Positions 5,521 through 12,298 are shown, numbered from the stretch's first letter. The stretch: DNA of 14,131 nt from Candidatus Woesearchaeota archaeon (GCA_007128245.1 SKXU01000029.1:1-14131), one strand, 5' to 3'. A program made the numbers and translations. Notes: generated by a model not told the origin, from the sequence alone.

Positions 5521-8223
5521 ATGAACATAAAAAAAACAGTGAAAAAAATTGCAGCACTGGGCGCAAGCGCAGGTATGCTCGGCCTCACAGCAGGAGCAGC
5601 ACTTGCACAACCTTTCCCGCCTGGTAACGATTTGGCAGACTATCCAAACTTTGTGATGTCAGACGGAGCGTTTGACGGTCGCATCGTTCTTGGTGCAACT
5701 GCAGAAATCGAAGATATGCTTGGTGCAACAGACATTGCTTCTTCATTGCAAGCAGCGTCAACAACGCCAGTGGCTATCGATGGATCAACGCAAACAGACA
5801 TCACAGGTGACGCAGTCAGAGTAGAGGCTCCTGGAGACATCCTCGAAGTTGGAGAACTTCTCAGCGATGTGACAAGCCTTCTTACAGACCAAGACCTTGA
5901 GATGCTTCGATCAGGAACTGTATCAACACGAAGAACAACAACGCAATTCCAACAAACAATTGAGTTTGACTATGATGGAGCATCGCCCGATCACGGACGT
6001 GTTGTACACAAAGAGCGACAAACACGCGCTGGACGAGAACGAGGAATCTTCCTTGAGTTCCGACAAAACCAGCCTTTGTTTTCGTACGAGCTTGACTTCA
6101 CAACAGGTCTACGATCAAGTACGCGCGACCTAGGTGGAGACCGCTTCCAAGCAGTTGACCTCGAAGATGAGACAATCTTCATGCTCGGAAACTACTACAC
6201 CGTCACGCGTGCAGTGTGGGATGACAACTCTGAGCACCTTGAGCTTGAAATGCTTGCTGGTGACTACTCAGCAATCCTGGGTGTAGGACAAACACGAACA
6301 ATCCGTGTTGACGGTCGAGACTATGAAGTAACGATTCAACTCGTTACGCAACCAAGTGGTATAGATAACCTTCCATCAGCTCGTATCATGGTGAACGGAG
6401 AGGTTACTCGAACCCTGCGAGCAGGTCAAACAGACACTGTTGATGGAATCGAAATTGGGATTAGAGACATCTCGCTTGCACCACCAACCTTCAGAGAAGC
6501 AGACCCTGTATCTCTCGTAGATTTCTGGCTTGGAGCAAACAAGGTAATCTTCAACGGGCAAACGGGTCGTGTAGAAGTTGACAACGAAAACGTACGTGCA
6601 GCAACGGTTTCACTCGACGCAAGCTTCGCAAACAACGAAGTGCGCCTCAACAGAATCCAGTATGACGTCGACGTTGACCCTGACTTCAGAAGCGAGATCC
6701 ACCTTGCACCTGGAGAAGGAATCAGACAGTTCCTCCGTGATGAAGAAGCATTCCTCGGAACAGACTTCGACATCCGATTCGAAGGACTTACTGAGCCACA
6801 ACGAACCGAAATCGCATTCAACCCACGAGGCGATGATGAGTACGAACTTGAATTCACGAACCGAAGAGGCGAACGATTCAACGTACCATTCATTTTCTTC
6901 GCAGATGATAACGAGATTGGATACGGTGAAGATGCAAACACGCGACTTGTCTTCCACGAAACACTTGTTGTGGACGGCGGAGAAGTTGACTGGGATGCAT
7001 CGGCGAACATCAGACCTGACGACTTTTTCGTCTTGACTGACGGAGCAGTTTCAGACAGCGCTCGTGACAGCTTTGTCCTCCAATGGACAGACATTGACGA
7101 GCTCAACAGAAACCTACGGTTCGCCCATGCATCAGACAGCGGAAATCCAGTTCAAGCAACGTTCGGTGCTGGAACGCTCTACGACTTGTCAACCGTGACT
7201 GCAGCTGGATCAGCAATGCCTCCTCGCTCAGGAACCATGCAAGTCGGAGGACGAAACTATGACTTCTGGGTCTTCACAGACGGAGCAGCAGAGCCTGACT
7301 ACAGACTCATCGTAGACTTGGACAGAACTGGCGGAGTTGCTGGAACAGGAGCTAACGCGCCTGCAGCTGATGGTGAGTATGTGACTGCAGCTTCAATCAC
7401 TGTACGAGGCGGAGGAGTTCTCTACCTTGACGTGAATGCAGCAGCAGACGCAGCAGCAGCTACGCCTGACTTCGAAGGAAACCTGAACATCGATGGATGG
7501 TACGGAGACTCACCTGTGTGGGTTGCTCTACGAACCCTTGAAAAGGACATCGACAGCTCAGACGGTGACGTACTTGTTACGTGGCAGTTTGGAACTGACA
7601 ACGCAAACGATGAACTGGACCTAGTTACTCCGCCTACTGCAGTTGATGCGCTTGGTGGATTCGACTTCCCGTTCTACGAGGCTAGCGACCGTGGATCAGA
7701 CATGCGCTTTGCGCTTGACCGATACGGTGCTATCTACGAATGGGACCGCGTATCTGGTGGAGCAGACCCTCTGGTCATCAGCTATCCACACCAACAAGTT
7801 GAGGCGCAAGTCTTTGTTGTTGGCGGAGCAGTTCAACGAACAACCACAACGACAGGTACCGGTGCTGACCGTGTGAACGTCTTGCCAGTTGGTCTAACTG
7901 TGCTTGACCGTGACATCACGGACCCTGCACGAACCAACCACATCGTTGTTGGTGGGCCTTGTGTAAACACCATCGCAGCAACACTCCTCGGAAACCCTGT
8001 GGATTGTGCTGAAGGATTCGAGCCTAACATGGGTATGATCCGAACCTTCGCTGTTGGTGACCGTGTCGCAGTCCTTGTGGCTGGTCTGAACGCACAAGAT
8101 ACCGTACAAACGTCGCGTGTTCTTGCTCGAGCAGCAACTGAAACTGTTTCCGGAATGTCTGGAGACTCTGTAGAAGTTGTTGTATCAGGCGGACAAGCAA
8201 CGTCTGTTCGATCAGCTCAATAA
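5521..8223 (+). CDS. S-layer protein (Methanococcus-type archaeal)
   Basis: This 900-aa secreted protein probably forms the cell's outer lattice. A Sec signal peptide is evident: KK-rich start, hydrophobic 10-28, and cleavage after ALA (27-29). The mature N-terminus, with NDLADYPNFV and then GRIVLGATAEIEDMLGATDIA, resembles the conserved N-terminal domain of archaeal S-layer proteins, as does the C-terminal region HIVVGGPCVN...LLGNPVDCAEGF...VAVLVAGLNAQDT...LA. The only two cysteines I see, C814 and C829, fall there and may form a disulfide. The middle is acidic and beta-rich. No C-terminal membrane helix or sorting signal is visible, so the anchoring mode is unclear. The ATG at 5521 is chosen over an upstream GTG at 5488 because of the strong SD and the signal peptide. 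Gln is nearly always CAA and Arg is often CGA, consistent with a highly expressed gene. It is monocistronic, with its own promoter and terminator. Confidence 0.88.
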   Translation: MNIKKTVKKIAALGASAGMLGLTAGAALAQPFPPGNDLADYPNFVMSDGAFDGRIVLGATAEIEDMLGATDIASSLQAASTTPVAIDGSTQTDITGDAVRVEAPGDILEVGELLSDVTSLLTDQDLEMLRSGTVSTRRTTTQFQQTIEFDYDGASPDHGRVVHKERQTRAGRERGIFLEFRQNQPLFSYELDFTTGLRSSTRDLGGDRFQAVDLEDETIFMLGNYYTVTRAVWDDNSEHLELEMLAGDYSAILGVGQTRTIRVDGRDYEVTIQLVTQPSGIDNLPSARIMVNGEVTRTLRAGQTDTVDGIEIGIRDISLAPPTFREADPVSLVDFWLGANKVIFNGQTGRVEVDNENVRAATVSLDASFANNEVRLNRIQYDVDVDPDFRSEIHLAPGEGIRQFLRDEEAFLGTDFDIRFEGLTEPQRTEIAFNPRGDDEYELEFTNRRGERFNVPFIFFADDNEIGYGEDANTRLVFHETLVVDGGEVDWDASANIRPDDFFVLTDGAVSDSARDSFVLQWTDIDELNRNLRFAHASDSGNPVQATFGAGTLYDLSTVTAAGSAMPPRSGTMQVGGRNYDFWVFTDGAAEPDYRLIVDLDRTGGVAGTGANAPAADGEYVTAASITVRGGGVLYLDVNAAADAAAATPDFEGNLNIDGWYGDSPVWVALRTLEKDIDSSDGDVLVTWQFGTDNANDELDLVTPPTAVDALGGFDFPFYEASDRGSDMRFALDRYGAIYEWDRVSGGADPLVISYPHQQVEAQVFVVGGAVQRTTTTTGTGADRVNVLPVGLTVLDRDITDPARTNHIVVGGPCVNTIAATLLGNPVDCAEGFEPNMGMIRTFAVGDRVAVLVAGLNAQDTVQTSRVLARAATETVSGMSGDSVEVVVSGGQATSVRSAQ

Positions 8224-8263
8224 GCGGCTTAAGCCGCCCCTTTTTTCTTTTTCTTTTTTTTTT
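8224..8263 (+). terminator. Palindrome and poly-T terminator of the S-layer gene
   Basis: A perfect 14-nt palindrome GCGGCTTAAGCCGC (8224-8237) begins immediately after the TAA stop and is followed by CCC and several T-runs (8241-8263). It resembles a bacterial intrinsic terminator; in archaea the T-tracts alone would be expected to terminate, and the stem may protect the mRNA 3' end. Confidence 0.8.
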
Positions 8264-8304
8264 CTACACACTATTCTCATACGTATTTGTCTTGTTTGGT
8301 GTAT

Positions 8305-8742
8305 TTACGCTGATTTTCCAACAAGTACGCAGCCCCAGCGTCTACTCCATGCGTAGAGTCTGTCTGTAAGCCATTTGTCGCCGATAATAACGGTTGGTTT
8401 TTCTTCGTCGCGCTCTAGTCGCAGCGGTTTTTGGGTTTTTTTGTACGCAATGTTTTTGGCAGAAAAAAAGTGTTGTCTGCGCTTCCAAAACAGCCAGTTG
8501 TTGCTATACACTACTATTTCAAAGTGTTCTTGTAAGGAAAAGAGTAGTTTCATGGCTGCTGCTGAGGGCATTGCTCCCCAGCGAGAAGCGAGAGTTCCGT
8601 CATAATCAAACACGAGTCGCTTCACTCCTAGGTGTGAGAGTTGGTCGTAATCTACTGAGAATATATCTGGTGCGAGTACGACTTTGCCCTGTATGTTTTT
8701 ATATGAGTCTGCACTCGTAAATCCTATGCGGGTTACTCTTGC
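8305..8742 (-). CDS. YqeG/GEP4-like HAD superfamily (subclass III) phosphatase
   Basis: The HAD motifs are in order: VFDYDGTLA (nucleophile DxD, D46 and D48 from the chosen start), VVYSNNW (motif II Ser), KKTQKP (motif III Lys) and IIGDKWLTD (motif IV). The preceding VVLAPDIFSVDYDQLSHLGVKRL matches the N-terminus of YqeG/GEP4 proteins; yeast GEP4 is a phosphatidylglycerophosphate phosphatase. No ATG lies near the expected start. The nearest usual start is the GTG at 8742 (145 aa), which overlaps the divergent pgsA-like gene by 17 nt. An ATA at 8694 would fit the family length better; the far ATG at 8904 would bury the neighbour. The start is therefore uncertain. The divergent PgsA-like neighbour supports a lipid-phosphate substrate. 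Confidence 0.8.
   Translation of the reverse strand, partial: ARVTRIGFTSADSYKNIQGKVVLAPDIFSVDYDQLSHLGVKRLVFDYDGTLASRWGAMPSAAAMKLLFSLQEHFEIVVYSNNWLFWKRRQHFFSAKNIAYKKTQKPLRLERDEEKPTVIIGDKWLTDRLYAWSRRWGCVLVGKSA
8697..8704 (+). promoter_or_regulatory. TATA box of the pgsA-like gene
   Basis: TTTTATAT is centred about 25.5 nt before the ATG at 8726, the spacing seen at other leaderless genes here. This supports 8726 rather than the upstream TTG (8684) or ATG (8693), which would begin before or inside the TATA box. Read on the other strand the same site is TATAAAAA and could also serve the divergent phosphatase. Confidence 0.65.
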
Positions 8743-9256
8743 CACAGTTCTTACGTCAGTGCGCCTCTTTTTGATACTTCCGATTCTGATCTTGTTCTCA
8801 ATTAATCCTGTGCTTGCATTAGTGCTTCTCGTGATTGCTATCGTTACTGATACCTTAGATGGGATTATTGCACGCAAAACGAATACAATCACTAAGCTCG
8901 GCACGTTTCTTGATCATTTCGCGGATAAGATTCTCGTGCATACTGTGCTGCTGTACTTTGTGGCAACTCAAGGACTCTCAGCGATTGCGTTTGGAATATT
9001 TGTGATTCGAGACTTTCTTGTTCTCGGAATTCGTCATTTAGCAACGCAGAAAGGCAAGGAGATTCCGAGCATGCTTCTTGGAAAAATCAAGTTCATTGGC
9101 CAATCAGCCCTTCTTATCTTACTCGCTCTCTCGTTAGCATTCCCTGCGTGGTGGCTTCTCGTTGCTACTGAGGTGGTGTTGTGGATGTCGGTTGTGTTAG
9201 CAGTTGTGTCGGCATTCCAAATTCTGAGCAAGGGGTGGCCTGCGCTAAGAGAGTAA
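8726..9256 (+). CDS. pgsA: CDP-alcohol phosphatidyltransferase, PgsA-like (probable glycerophosphate lipid synthase)
   Basis: This 176-aa membrane enzyme transfers a CDP-activated lipid to an alcohol. The full CDP-alcohol phosphotransferase motif DxxDGxxAR-x8-GxxxDxxxD is present: D42, D45, G46, A49, R50, G59, D63, D67. Two further segments, IRDFLVLGIRHLA (about 93-105) and GKIKFIGQ (about 119-126), resemble the REF...GLR and GKxKTxxQ segments of bacterial PgsA, favouring glycerol-3-phosphate as acceptor. In an archaeon the donor would be CDP-archaeol, giving archaetidylglycerol phosphate; this last step is inferred. About five or six hydrophobic helices are visible. The ATG at 8726 gives the usual N-terminus (LATVLTSVRL) and sits behind a well-spaced TATA box. 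The divergent GEP4-like phosphatase could act on its product. Confidence 0.9.
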   Translation: MRVTLATVLTSVRLFLILPILILFSINPVLALVLLVIAIVTDTLDGIIARKTNTITKLGTFLDHFADKILVHTVLLYFVATQGLSAIAFGIFVIRDFLVLGIRHLATQKGKEIPSMLLGKIKFIGQSALLILLALSLAFPAWWLLVATEVVLWMSVVLAVVSAFQILSKGWPALRE

Positions 9257-9264
9257 TTTATAAA
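9257..9264 (+). promoter_or_regulatory. TATA box of the small membrane protein gene
   Basis: TTTATAAA begins one base after the pgsA-like stop codon and is centred 25.5 nt upstream of the ATG at 9286, as expected for a leaderless transcript independent of the upstream gene. Confidence 0.7.
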
Positions 9265-9285
9265 CTTTTTTTACTCCTCTCTACT

Positions 9286-9558
9286 ATGTTAGATGTACTT
9301 ATTATTGCGGGCTCGTTATGGTATCTGTATCATGGGATACGATACGGTAGTAACCCAAAAACATTTGCGTTGGTCTCATTTGCTCCAATGCTCCTATTGA
9401 TATCCCTACTTGCTCAATCCGATTCGTTCTTTTTTGATTGGCTCTTTCTCTTAGCGGACTATCCTTGGGTGTACTTTACGTTTATGGCGGTTTTCTTTTG
9501 TGGAGTAATGTATCTTTCTACCGCTATAAAGCAGCAAGATTGCTCGCAGCAGATGTAA
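9286..9558 (+). CDS. Small three-helix membrane protein, unknown function
   Basis: This 90-aa protein has three hydrophobic stretches (about 2-16, 27-44 and 59-79), joined by a GIRYGSNPK loop and an aromatic FFFDWLFLLADYPW segment, and ends in a polar tail with a Cys. I do not recognise the family. The gene is supported by a TATA box at leaderless spacing, an ATG at 9286 and a composition typical of a real membrane protein. The longer frame from 9181 would run back into the pgsA-like gene and is unlikely. It is separated from the next gene by a perfect palindrome. Confidence 0.65.
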   Translation: MLDVLIIAGSLWYLYHGIRYGSNPKTFALVSFAPMLLLISLLAQSDSFFFDWLFLLADYPWVYFTFMAVFFCGVMYLSTAIKQQDCSQQM

Positions 9559-9573
9559 GAACAATTGAGATCT

Positions 9574-9589
9574 GGCGCAACGTTGCGCC
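9574..9589. terminator. Perfect 16-nt palindrome between convergent genes
   Basis: GGCGCAACGTTGCGCC is fully self-complementary and can fold into a 6-bp GC-rich hairpin with loop ACGT. It lies between the convergent ends of the small membrane protein gene and hepT. No poly-T follows on either strand, so a bidirectional terminator or 3' stabiliser is only a guess; a protein-binding site is possible. Confidence 0.4.
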
Positions 9590-9604
9590 TGTGTGGGAGG
9601 GGGG

Positions 9605-10015
9605 TTATTGTTGTAAGTACTGTACGATTGCTTGTGTAAATTCTTCAAAGTCTTTCATGTGGTCTGTAAGGTACTCGATAACAAGGTCTGGATTGATTGT
9701 GGTATATCGGTGAATAAGGATGTTTCTAAATCCTTTCATCCGAAGGAGTTGCGTCGCTAGTTCTTCCGAAATAATTCTTTTTGATAAGAGTTGAATGGCG
9801 TGTGTTTCGTCGTCTGGAAATCCTAAATTTTCTTCTGATACTATGAGGTTTGCGATGTCGAGCACTGTTTCTATGCAGAGTTCCAAGGTTTTCTCTGTTG
9901 CTCTGCGAGTAACGAGGTCTTTTGTGTATTCCTTTGGTTGCGGTATGATACGGTCTAGCTCATTAAGATATGTTCCTAGCTCAGCAAGCTTTTGTTCAAT
10001 TCTTGTTTTGCGCAT
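9605..10015 (-). CDS. hepT: HepT-like HEPN ribonuclease toxin (DUF86)
   Basis: This 136-aa helical HEPN-domain protein has the catalytic/AMPylation motif Rx4HxY as RNILIHRY: R97, H102, Y104. HepT toxins cleave RNA through the Arg and His; the partner MntA inactivates them by adding AMP to the Tyr. The DUF86 features are present, with TEKTLELCIETVLD-like helices before and a GFRNILIHRYTTIN turn. The start ATG at 10015 is chosen because the family begins about there; a longer frame reaches 10090 but overlaps mntA further. It overlaps the mntA 3' end by 20 nt, so the antitoxin is made first and the toxin is probably coupled. All key residues are intact. Confidence 0.9.
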   Translation of the reverse strand: MRKTRIEQKLAELGTYLNELDRIIPQPKEYTKDLVTRRATEKTLELCIETVLDIANLIVSEENLGFPDDETHAIQLLSKRIISEELATQLLRMKGFRNILIHRYTTINPDLVIEYLTDHMKDFEEFTQAIVQYLQQ

Positions 10016-10379
10016 AGAGTCGTTCCCGGCGGGCTTTGGTGTGCTCGTCATAGTGTTTTTTGAATCGAGAGAATTCTTTTCGCACGCCAAGCAGGTGCTG
10101 CATTGTCTCGCTTTTGTCTCGCGAATAGAGTATGCGTCCGCGTGAAGCTTGATCGCGAATGACGAGTGGTAATTGGTCGAATAATGAGATATCGGCGGTG
10201 TTTGGAAGCGCTGCTGCTACATCAATTAAGAATTTGTGTTTGTGGGGTCCGTTATACCCTATGGTGATGTCTGTGTCAGAATATGTTTTTTGTGTTCCTT
10301 GAGCTTGTGATCCAAATAATAGTATGAATTGTACATGTTCTCCTCCGACTGCAAGTATTGTATCAACTATGTTCTTCAT
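9996..10379 (-). CDS. mntA: MntA-like minimal nucleotidyltransferase antitoxin
   Basis: This 127-aa nucleotidyltransferase of the MNT family has the GS-x10-DxD motif in full: G23, S24, D35, D37, in LLFGSQAQGT and SDTDITIG. A likely third carboxylate is D63 in ADISLFD. Characterised members AMPylate the Tyr of the HepT motif and so neutralise the toxin. The tail beyond residue 90 is basic and helical (RKEFSRFKKHYDEH). A TATA box overlapping the end of the upstream radical SAM gene is correctly spaced for leaderless transcription from the ATG at 10379, so the pair probably has its own promoter as well as possible read-through. Confidence 0.92.
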   Translation of the reverse strand: MKNIVDTILAVGGEHVQFILLFGSQAQGTQKTYSDTDITIGYNGPHKHKFLIDVAAALPNTADISLFDQLPLVIRDQASRGRILYSRDKSETMQHLLGVRKEFSRFKKHYDEHTKARRERLYAQNKN

Positions 10380-10400
10380 GAATGCAACGTAGTGGTGCTG

Positions 10401-10409
10401 CTATTTAAG
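10401..10409 (-). promoter_or_regulatory. TATA box of the mntA-hepT operon
   Basis: CTTAAATAG on the minus strand is centred 26 nt upstream of the mntA ATG, just after the upstream gene's stop region. The spacing matches the other leaderless promoters in the window. Confidence 0.6.
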
Positions 10410-10411
10410 TT

Positions 10412-11614
10412 TTACACCACTTTACCCACAAAGATGTTGTGCTTATCTCTGATGAGTTGTACGGAGAATCGTTGCTTGTCAGGAACGCGCCCGATTACTT
10501 TCACGACTCGTCCTTGTGCGTGACAAAAGGTTTCGTTTCTCATGCGTCCCGCAAACAACTTCTCTACTTCTATCACGTGTTTTTTCTTAAAGGGTTTTGG
10601 CAGGGATGCGTCATCAACGATTGAGAAGTCTTCTGCAGACACTGATAGTCGCACTCCGTGCTTGTTTTCTAATGCAGATAATTGCTTGCGAAAGTCCTCC
10701 CATGGCATCTCGTCTACGGGGTTTCGTCCTCCTTTATAGTACAAAAAGTTCTGAAAGCCGATGATGGGCTCTGTTTTCTTGATTGTTTTTGCAAACTCTA
10801 CAAATGCTTCCATCTCGTCTTCGTTTACGCCTTTCATAATCACTGGACACATCAGTACGGGCAGTACTTCGGATACTTCTTGTATGAGTCGTTTTATGCG
10901 GTGCACGTCGTAGTGTGCTCCTGCTATTTCTCTTGCTCGCTCAGGGTCGAGGCTGTTTATGCTCCAGTTGATTCTGTCAAGCCCTGCGTCTGCGAGTTCC
11001 TGTGCTTTTTCTCGTGTAAGAAAGGTGCCGTTAGTCACCATGGTTACTTGCACGATGTCGTATCGTGCGCGCAAATCACGTATCATTCCTGGCAGGTCTG
11101 CGTACAGCAGCGGTTCTCCTTGCGTCTCAATAAAGACTTCCATGGGTTTGGTTTTGACTTGTGCTACTTCTGCAAAGGCGTCTACGAGATAGTCTTTTTC
11201 TATGAGGAGTTCGCGTTTTTTTGGTCCTCCTGGTCCTTCGTGCACAGAGCAGTACGTGCACGCGAGGTTGCAGCCGCTGCACGGTCGTATCTCGATAAGG
11301 TTTGATCCTCTATCGATAATGCCGAATTCGAGCGCTCCTATCAGTGGCACTCCTGAGGTGCGGTCGATGTAGGTCGCGGGATTTTTTGTGATGGTGCACG
11401 TGAGTGTTTCTTTGAGTGCGCGTGCGAGTACTCCCATAAAGCGCTCATATTTTTTTTCGTGTGCCTCAAACTCGAGTGCTCCTCCTTGCACGCGGTACGG
11501 TCCTACGGTGCGTAGGTCTTCGTCTCGTATTTCAAACGAGAAGTACTTTAGCAGTAGTCCTCGAACACCGTTTGTTGATGGGAAAAATCGTATTGTTTCG
11601 AACGCGACTCGCAT
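10412..11614 (-). CDS. Radical SAM enzyme with C-terminal OB/TRAM-like tail
   Basis: This 400-aa protein has an N-terminal extension of about 100 residues and then a radical SAM domain. The 4Fe-4S motif is CNLACTYC within CSGCNLACTYC (CxxxCxxC at C115, C119, C122; an extra Cys at C112). TQGEPLLY (the GE motif), TMVTNGTFL and INWSINSLDPE are the later barrel strands of the MoaA-like type. The last 55 residues (from about HVIEVEK) look like a small beta-barrel of the TRAM/OB kind, perhaps for nucleic acid binding. It resembles an uncharacterised archaeal radical SAM group (COG2100, from memory). The reaction is unknown. The ATG at 11614 is 26 nt from a TATA box. A tRNA- or rRNA-modifying role would suit the tail but is a guess. 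Confidence 0.88.
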   Translation of the reverse strand: MRVAFETIRFFPSTNGVRGLLLKYFSFEIRDEDLRTVGPYRVQGGALEFEAHEKKYERFMGVLARALKETLTCTITKNPATYIDRTSGVPLIGALEFGIIDRGSNLIEIRPCSGCNLACTYCSVHEGPGGPKKRELLIEKDYLVDAFAEVAQVKTKPMEVFIETQGEPLLYADLPGMIRDLRARYDIVQVTMVTNGTFLTREKAQELADAGLDRINWSINSLDPERAREIAGAHYDVHRIKRLIQEVSEVLPVLMCPVIMKGVNEDEMEAFVEFAKTIKKTEPIIGFQNFLYYKGGRNPVDEMPWEDFRKQLSALENKHGVRLSVSAEDFSIVDDASLPKPFKKKHVIEVEKLFAGRMRNETFCHAQGRVVKVIGRVPDKQRFSVQLIRDKHNIFVGKVV

Positions 11615-11635
11615 ACTTCTCAGAAACCTTGCGTG

Positions 11636-11644
11636 ATTTATAAG
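11636..11644 (-). promoter_or_regulatory. TATA box of the radical SAM gene
   Basis: CTTATAAAT on the minus strand is centred 26 nt upstream of the ATG at 11614, consistent with a leaderless mRNA. Confidence 0.7.
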
Positions 11645-11694
11645 CCCTGCGCAGAGAAGTAGTTATTGTGTGGTAGAGACGTTTTTGCCGCAAG

Positions 11695-11703
11695 ATTTAA
11701 AAA
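11695..11703 (+). promoter_or_regulatory. TATA box of the first pilin-like gene
   Basis: ATTTAAAAA is centred about 25.5 nt upstream of the ATG at 11725. It supports that start over the TTG at 11710 and indicates a leaderless mRNA. It is divergent from the radical SAM promoter across a gap of about 50 bp. Confidence 0.65.
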
Positions 11704-11724
11704 CTCTCTTTGCGAGAATGTGTC

Positions 11725-12255
11725 ATGAAACTCAAACGTCTTGGACAACTCTCTATCGAGACCATGATCGTCTACGGATTGGTCATTCTCGTTGCCCTCT
11801 CTGTGATGGGCGGTATGCTGTACTTTAACATCCTTGATCTTGGAAGCTATCTTCCTGACAGGTGCGACTTGGGCGGAACTTCCGACCTGAACTGTGAGGA
11901 GCTCAGCTTCTCAGCAGAGACAAACAACTTGTCTCTGGGGATCCGTAATATCGGTCAACGACCGATTGAACTCTTGGAGGTCAGAGCAACTGATGAAACA
12001 GGGATTCACTGGTCAGGGCAGATTACTGCGATAGGTCAAGTGGGTGGTGAAAACATAGGTTCCGCTCGCACGCTGCCTCCTGGCGAGATTGCAAGTATCG
12101 AGCTAAGCCTTGCTGATGATGATGATGGTCTAGGTGAAGCGCAAGCTGGACGAACCCTCAGAGCACAGATCTACACGCAATACCGATTCCGTGAAGGTGC
12201 TATCGTGCAAGATTCCTCAGGGGATGTACGCACACGAGCTACCGGTTCAAACTAA
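11725..12255 (+). CDS. Class III signal peptide protein, pilin/archaellin-like
   Basis: This 176-aa protein has a short basic leader (MKLKRLG), predicted prepilin peptidase cleavage after G7, and then QLSIE with Glu at +5 of the mature protein, followed by a hydrophobic helix to about residue 34. This is the standard archaeal type IV pilin/archaellin N-terminus. The remainder is a beta-rich, acidic head with C47 and C57, perhaps a disulfide, and a DDDDG acidic patch. It has its own leaderless promoter and is followed by two long T-runs before the next gene. This suggests it could be expressed separately, and perhaps more, than the downstream minor pilin-like genes. Whether the filament is an adhesion pilus or an archaellum cannot be told. 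Confidence 0.85.
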   Translation: MKLKRLGQLSIETMIVYGLVILVALSVMGGMLYFNILDLGSYLPDRCDLGGTSDLNCEELSFSAETNNLSLGIRNIGQRPIELLEVRATDETGIHWSGQITAIGQVGGENIGSARTLPPGEIASIELSLADDDDGLGEAQAGRTLRAQIYTQYRFREGAIVQDSSGDVRTRATGSN

Positions 12256-12259
12256 ATTC

Positions 12260-12284
12260 TTTTTTTTTCCTCAATTTTTTTTTT
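12260..12284 (+). terminator. Double T-tract, possible partial terminator
   Basis: T9 (12260-12268) and T10 (12275-12284) lie between the first pilin-like gene and the next. Such tracts terminate archaeal transcription, and no obvious TATA box is seen for the downstream gene, so partial read-through could set the ratio of the first pilin to the downstream set. Confidence 0.5.
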
Positions 12285-12290
12285 AAGGAG
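12285..12290 (+). promoter_or_regulatory. Shine-Dalgarno site of the second pilin-like gene
   Basis: AAGGAG ends 8 nt before the ATG at 12299, so this gene is read with a ribosome binding site, unlike the leaderless gene upstream. Confidence 0.7.
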
Positions 12291-12298
12291 AGTGAGCG

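Noticed and set aside
5361..5610. Cys-rich short minus-strand frames over the S-layer leader and start
   Set aside because: The Cys codons are the complement of GCA alanine codons in the signal peptide, and the region is explained by the leader and S-layer gene.
6426..7106. 226-aa minus-strand frame inside the S-layer gene
   Set aside because: It is Ser/Arg-rich, arising from the complement of the GGA/CGA/GAA-rich S-layer codons, and has no start context or domain.
8684..8725. Upstream starts (TTG 8684, ATG 8693) for the pgsA-like gene
   Set aside because: They lie before or within the TATA box; the ATG at 8726 fits both the promoter spacing and the family N-terminus.
10016..10090. Longer hepT start at 10090
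   Set aside because: It would add an unmatched N-terminal tail and a deeper overlap with mntA; the family begins near the ATG at 10015.
10682..11305. 207-aa plus-strand frame opposite the radical SAM gene
   Set aside because: It is antisense to a gene with clear catalytic motifs and has a C/V/F-rich shadow composition.
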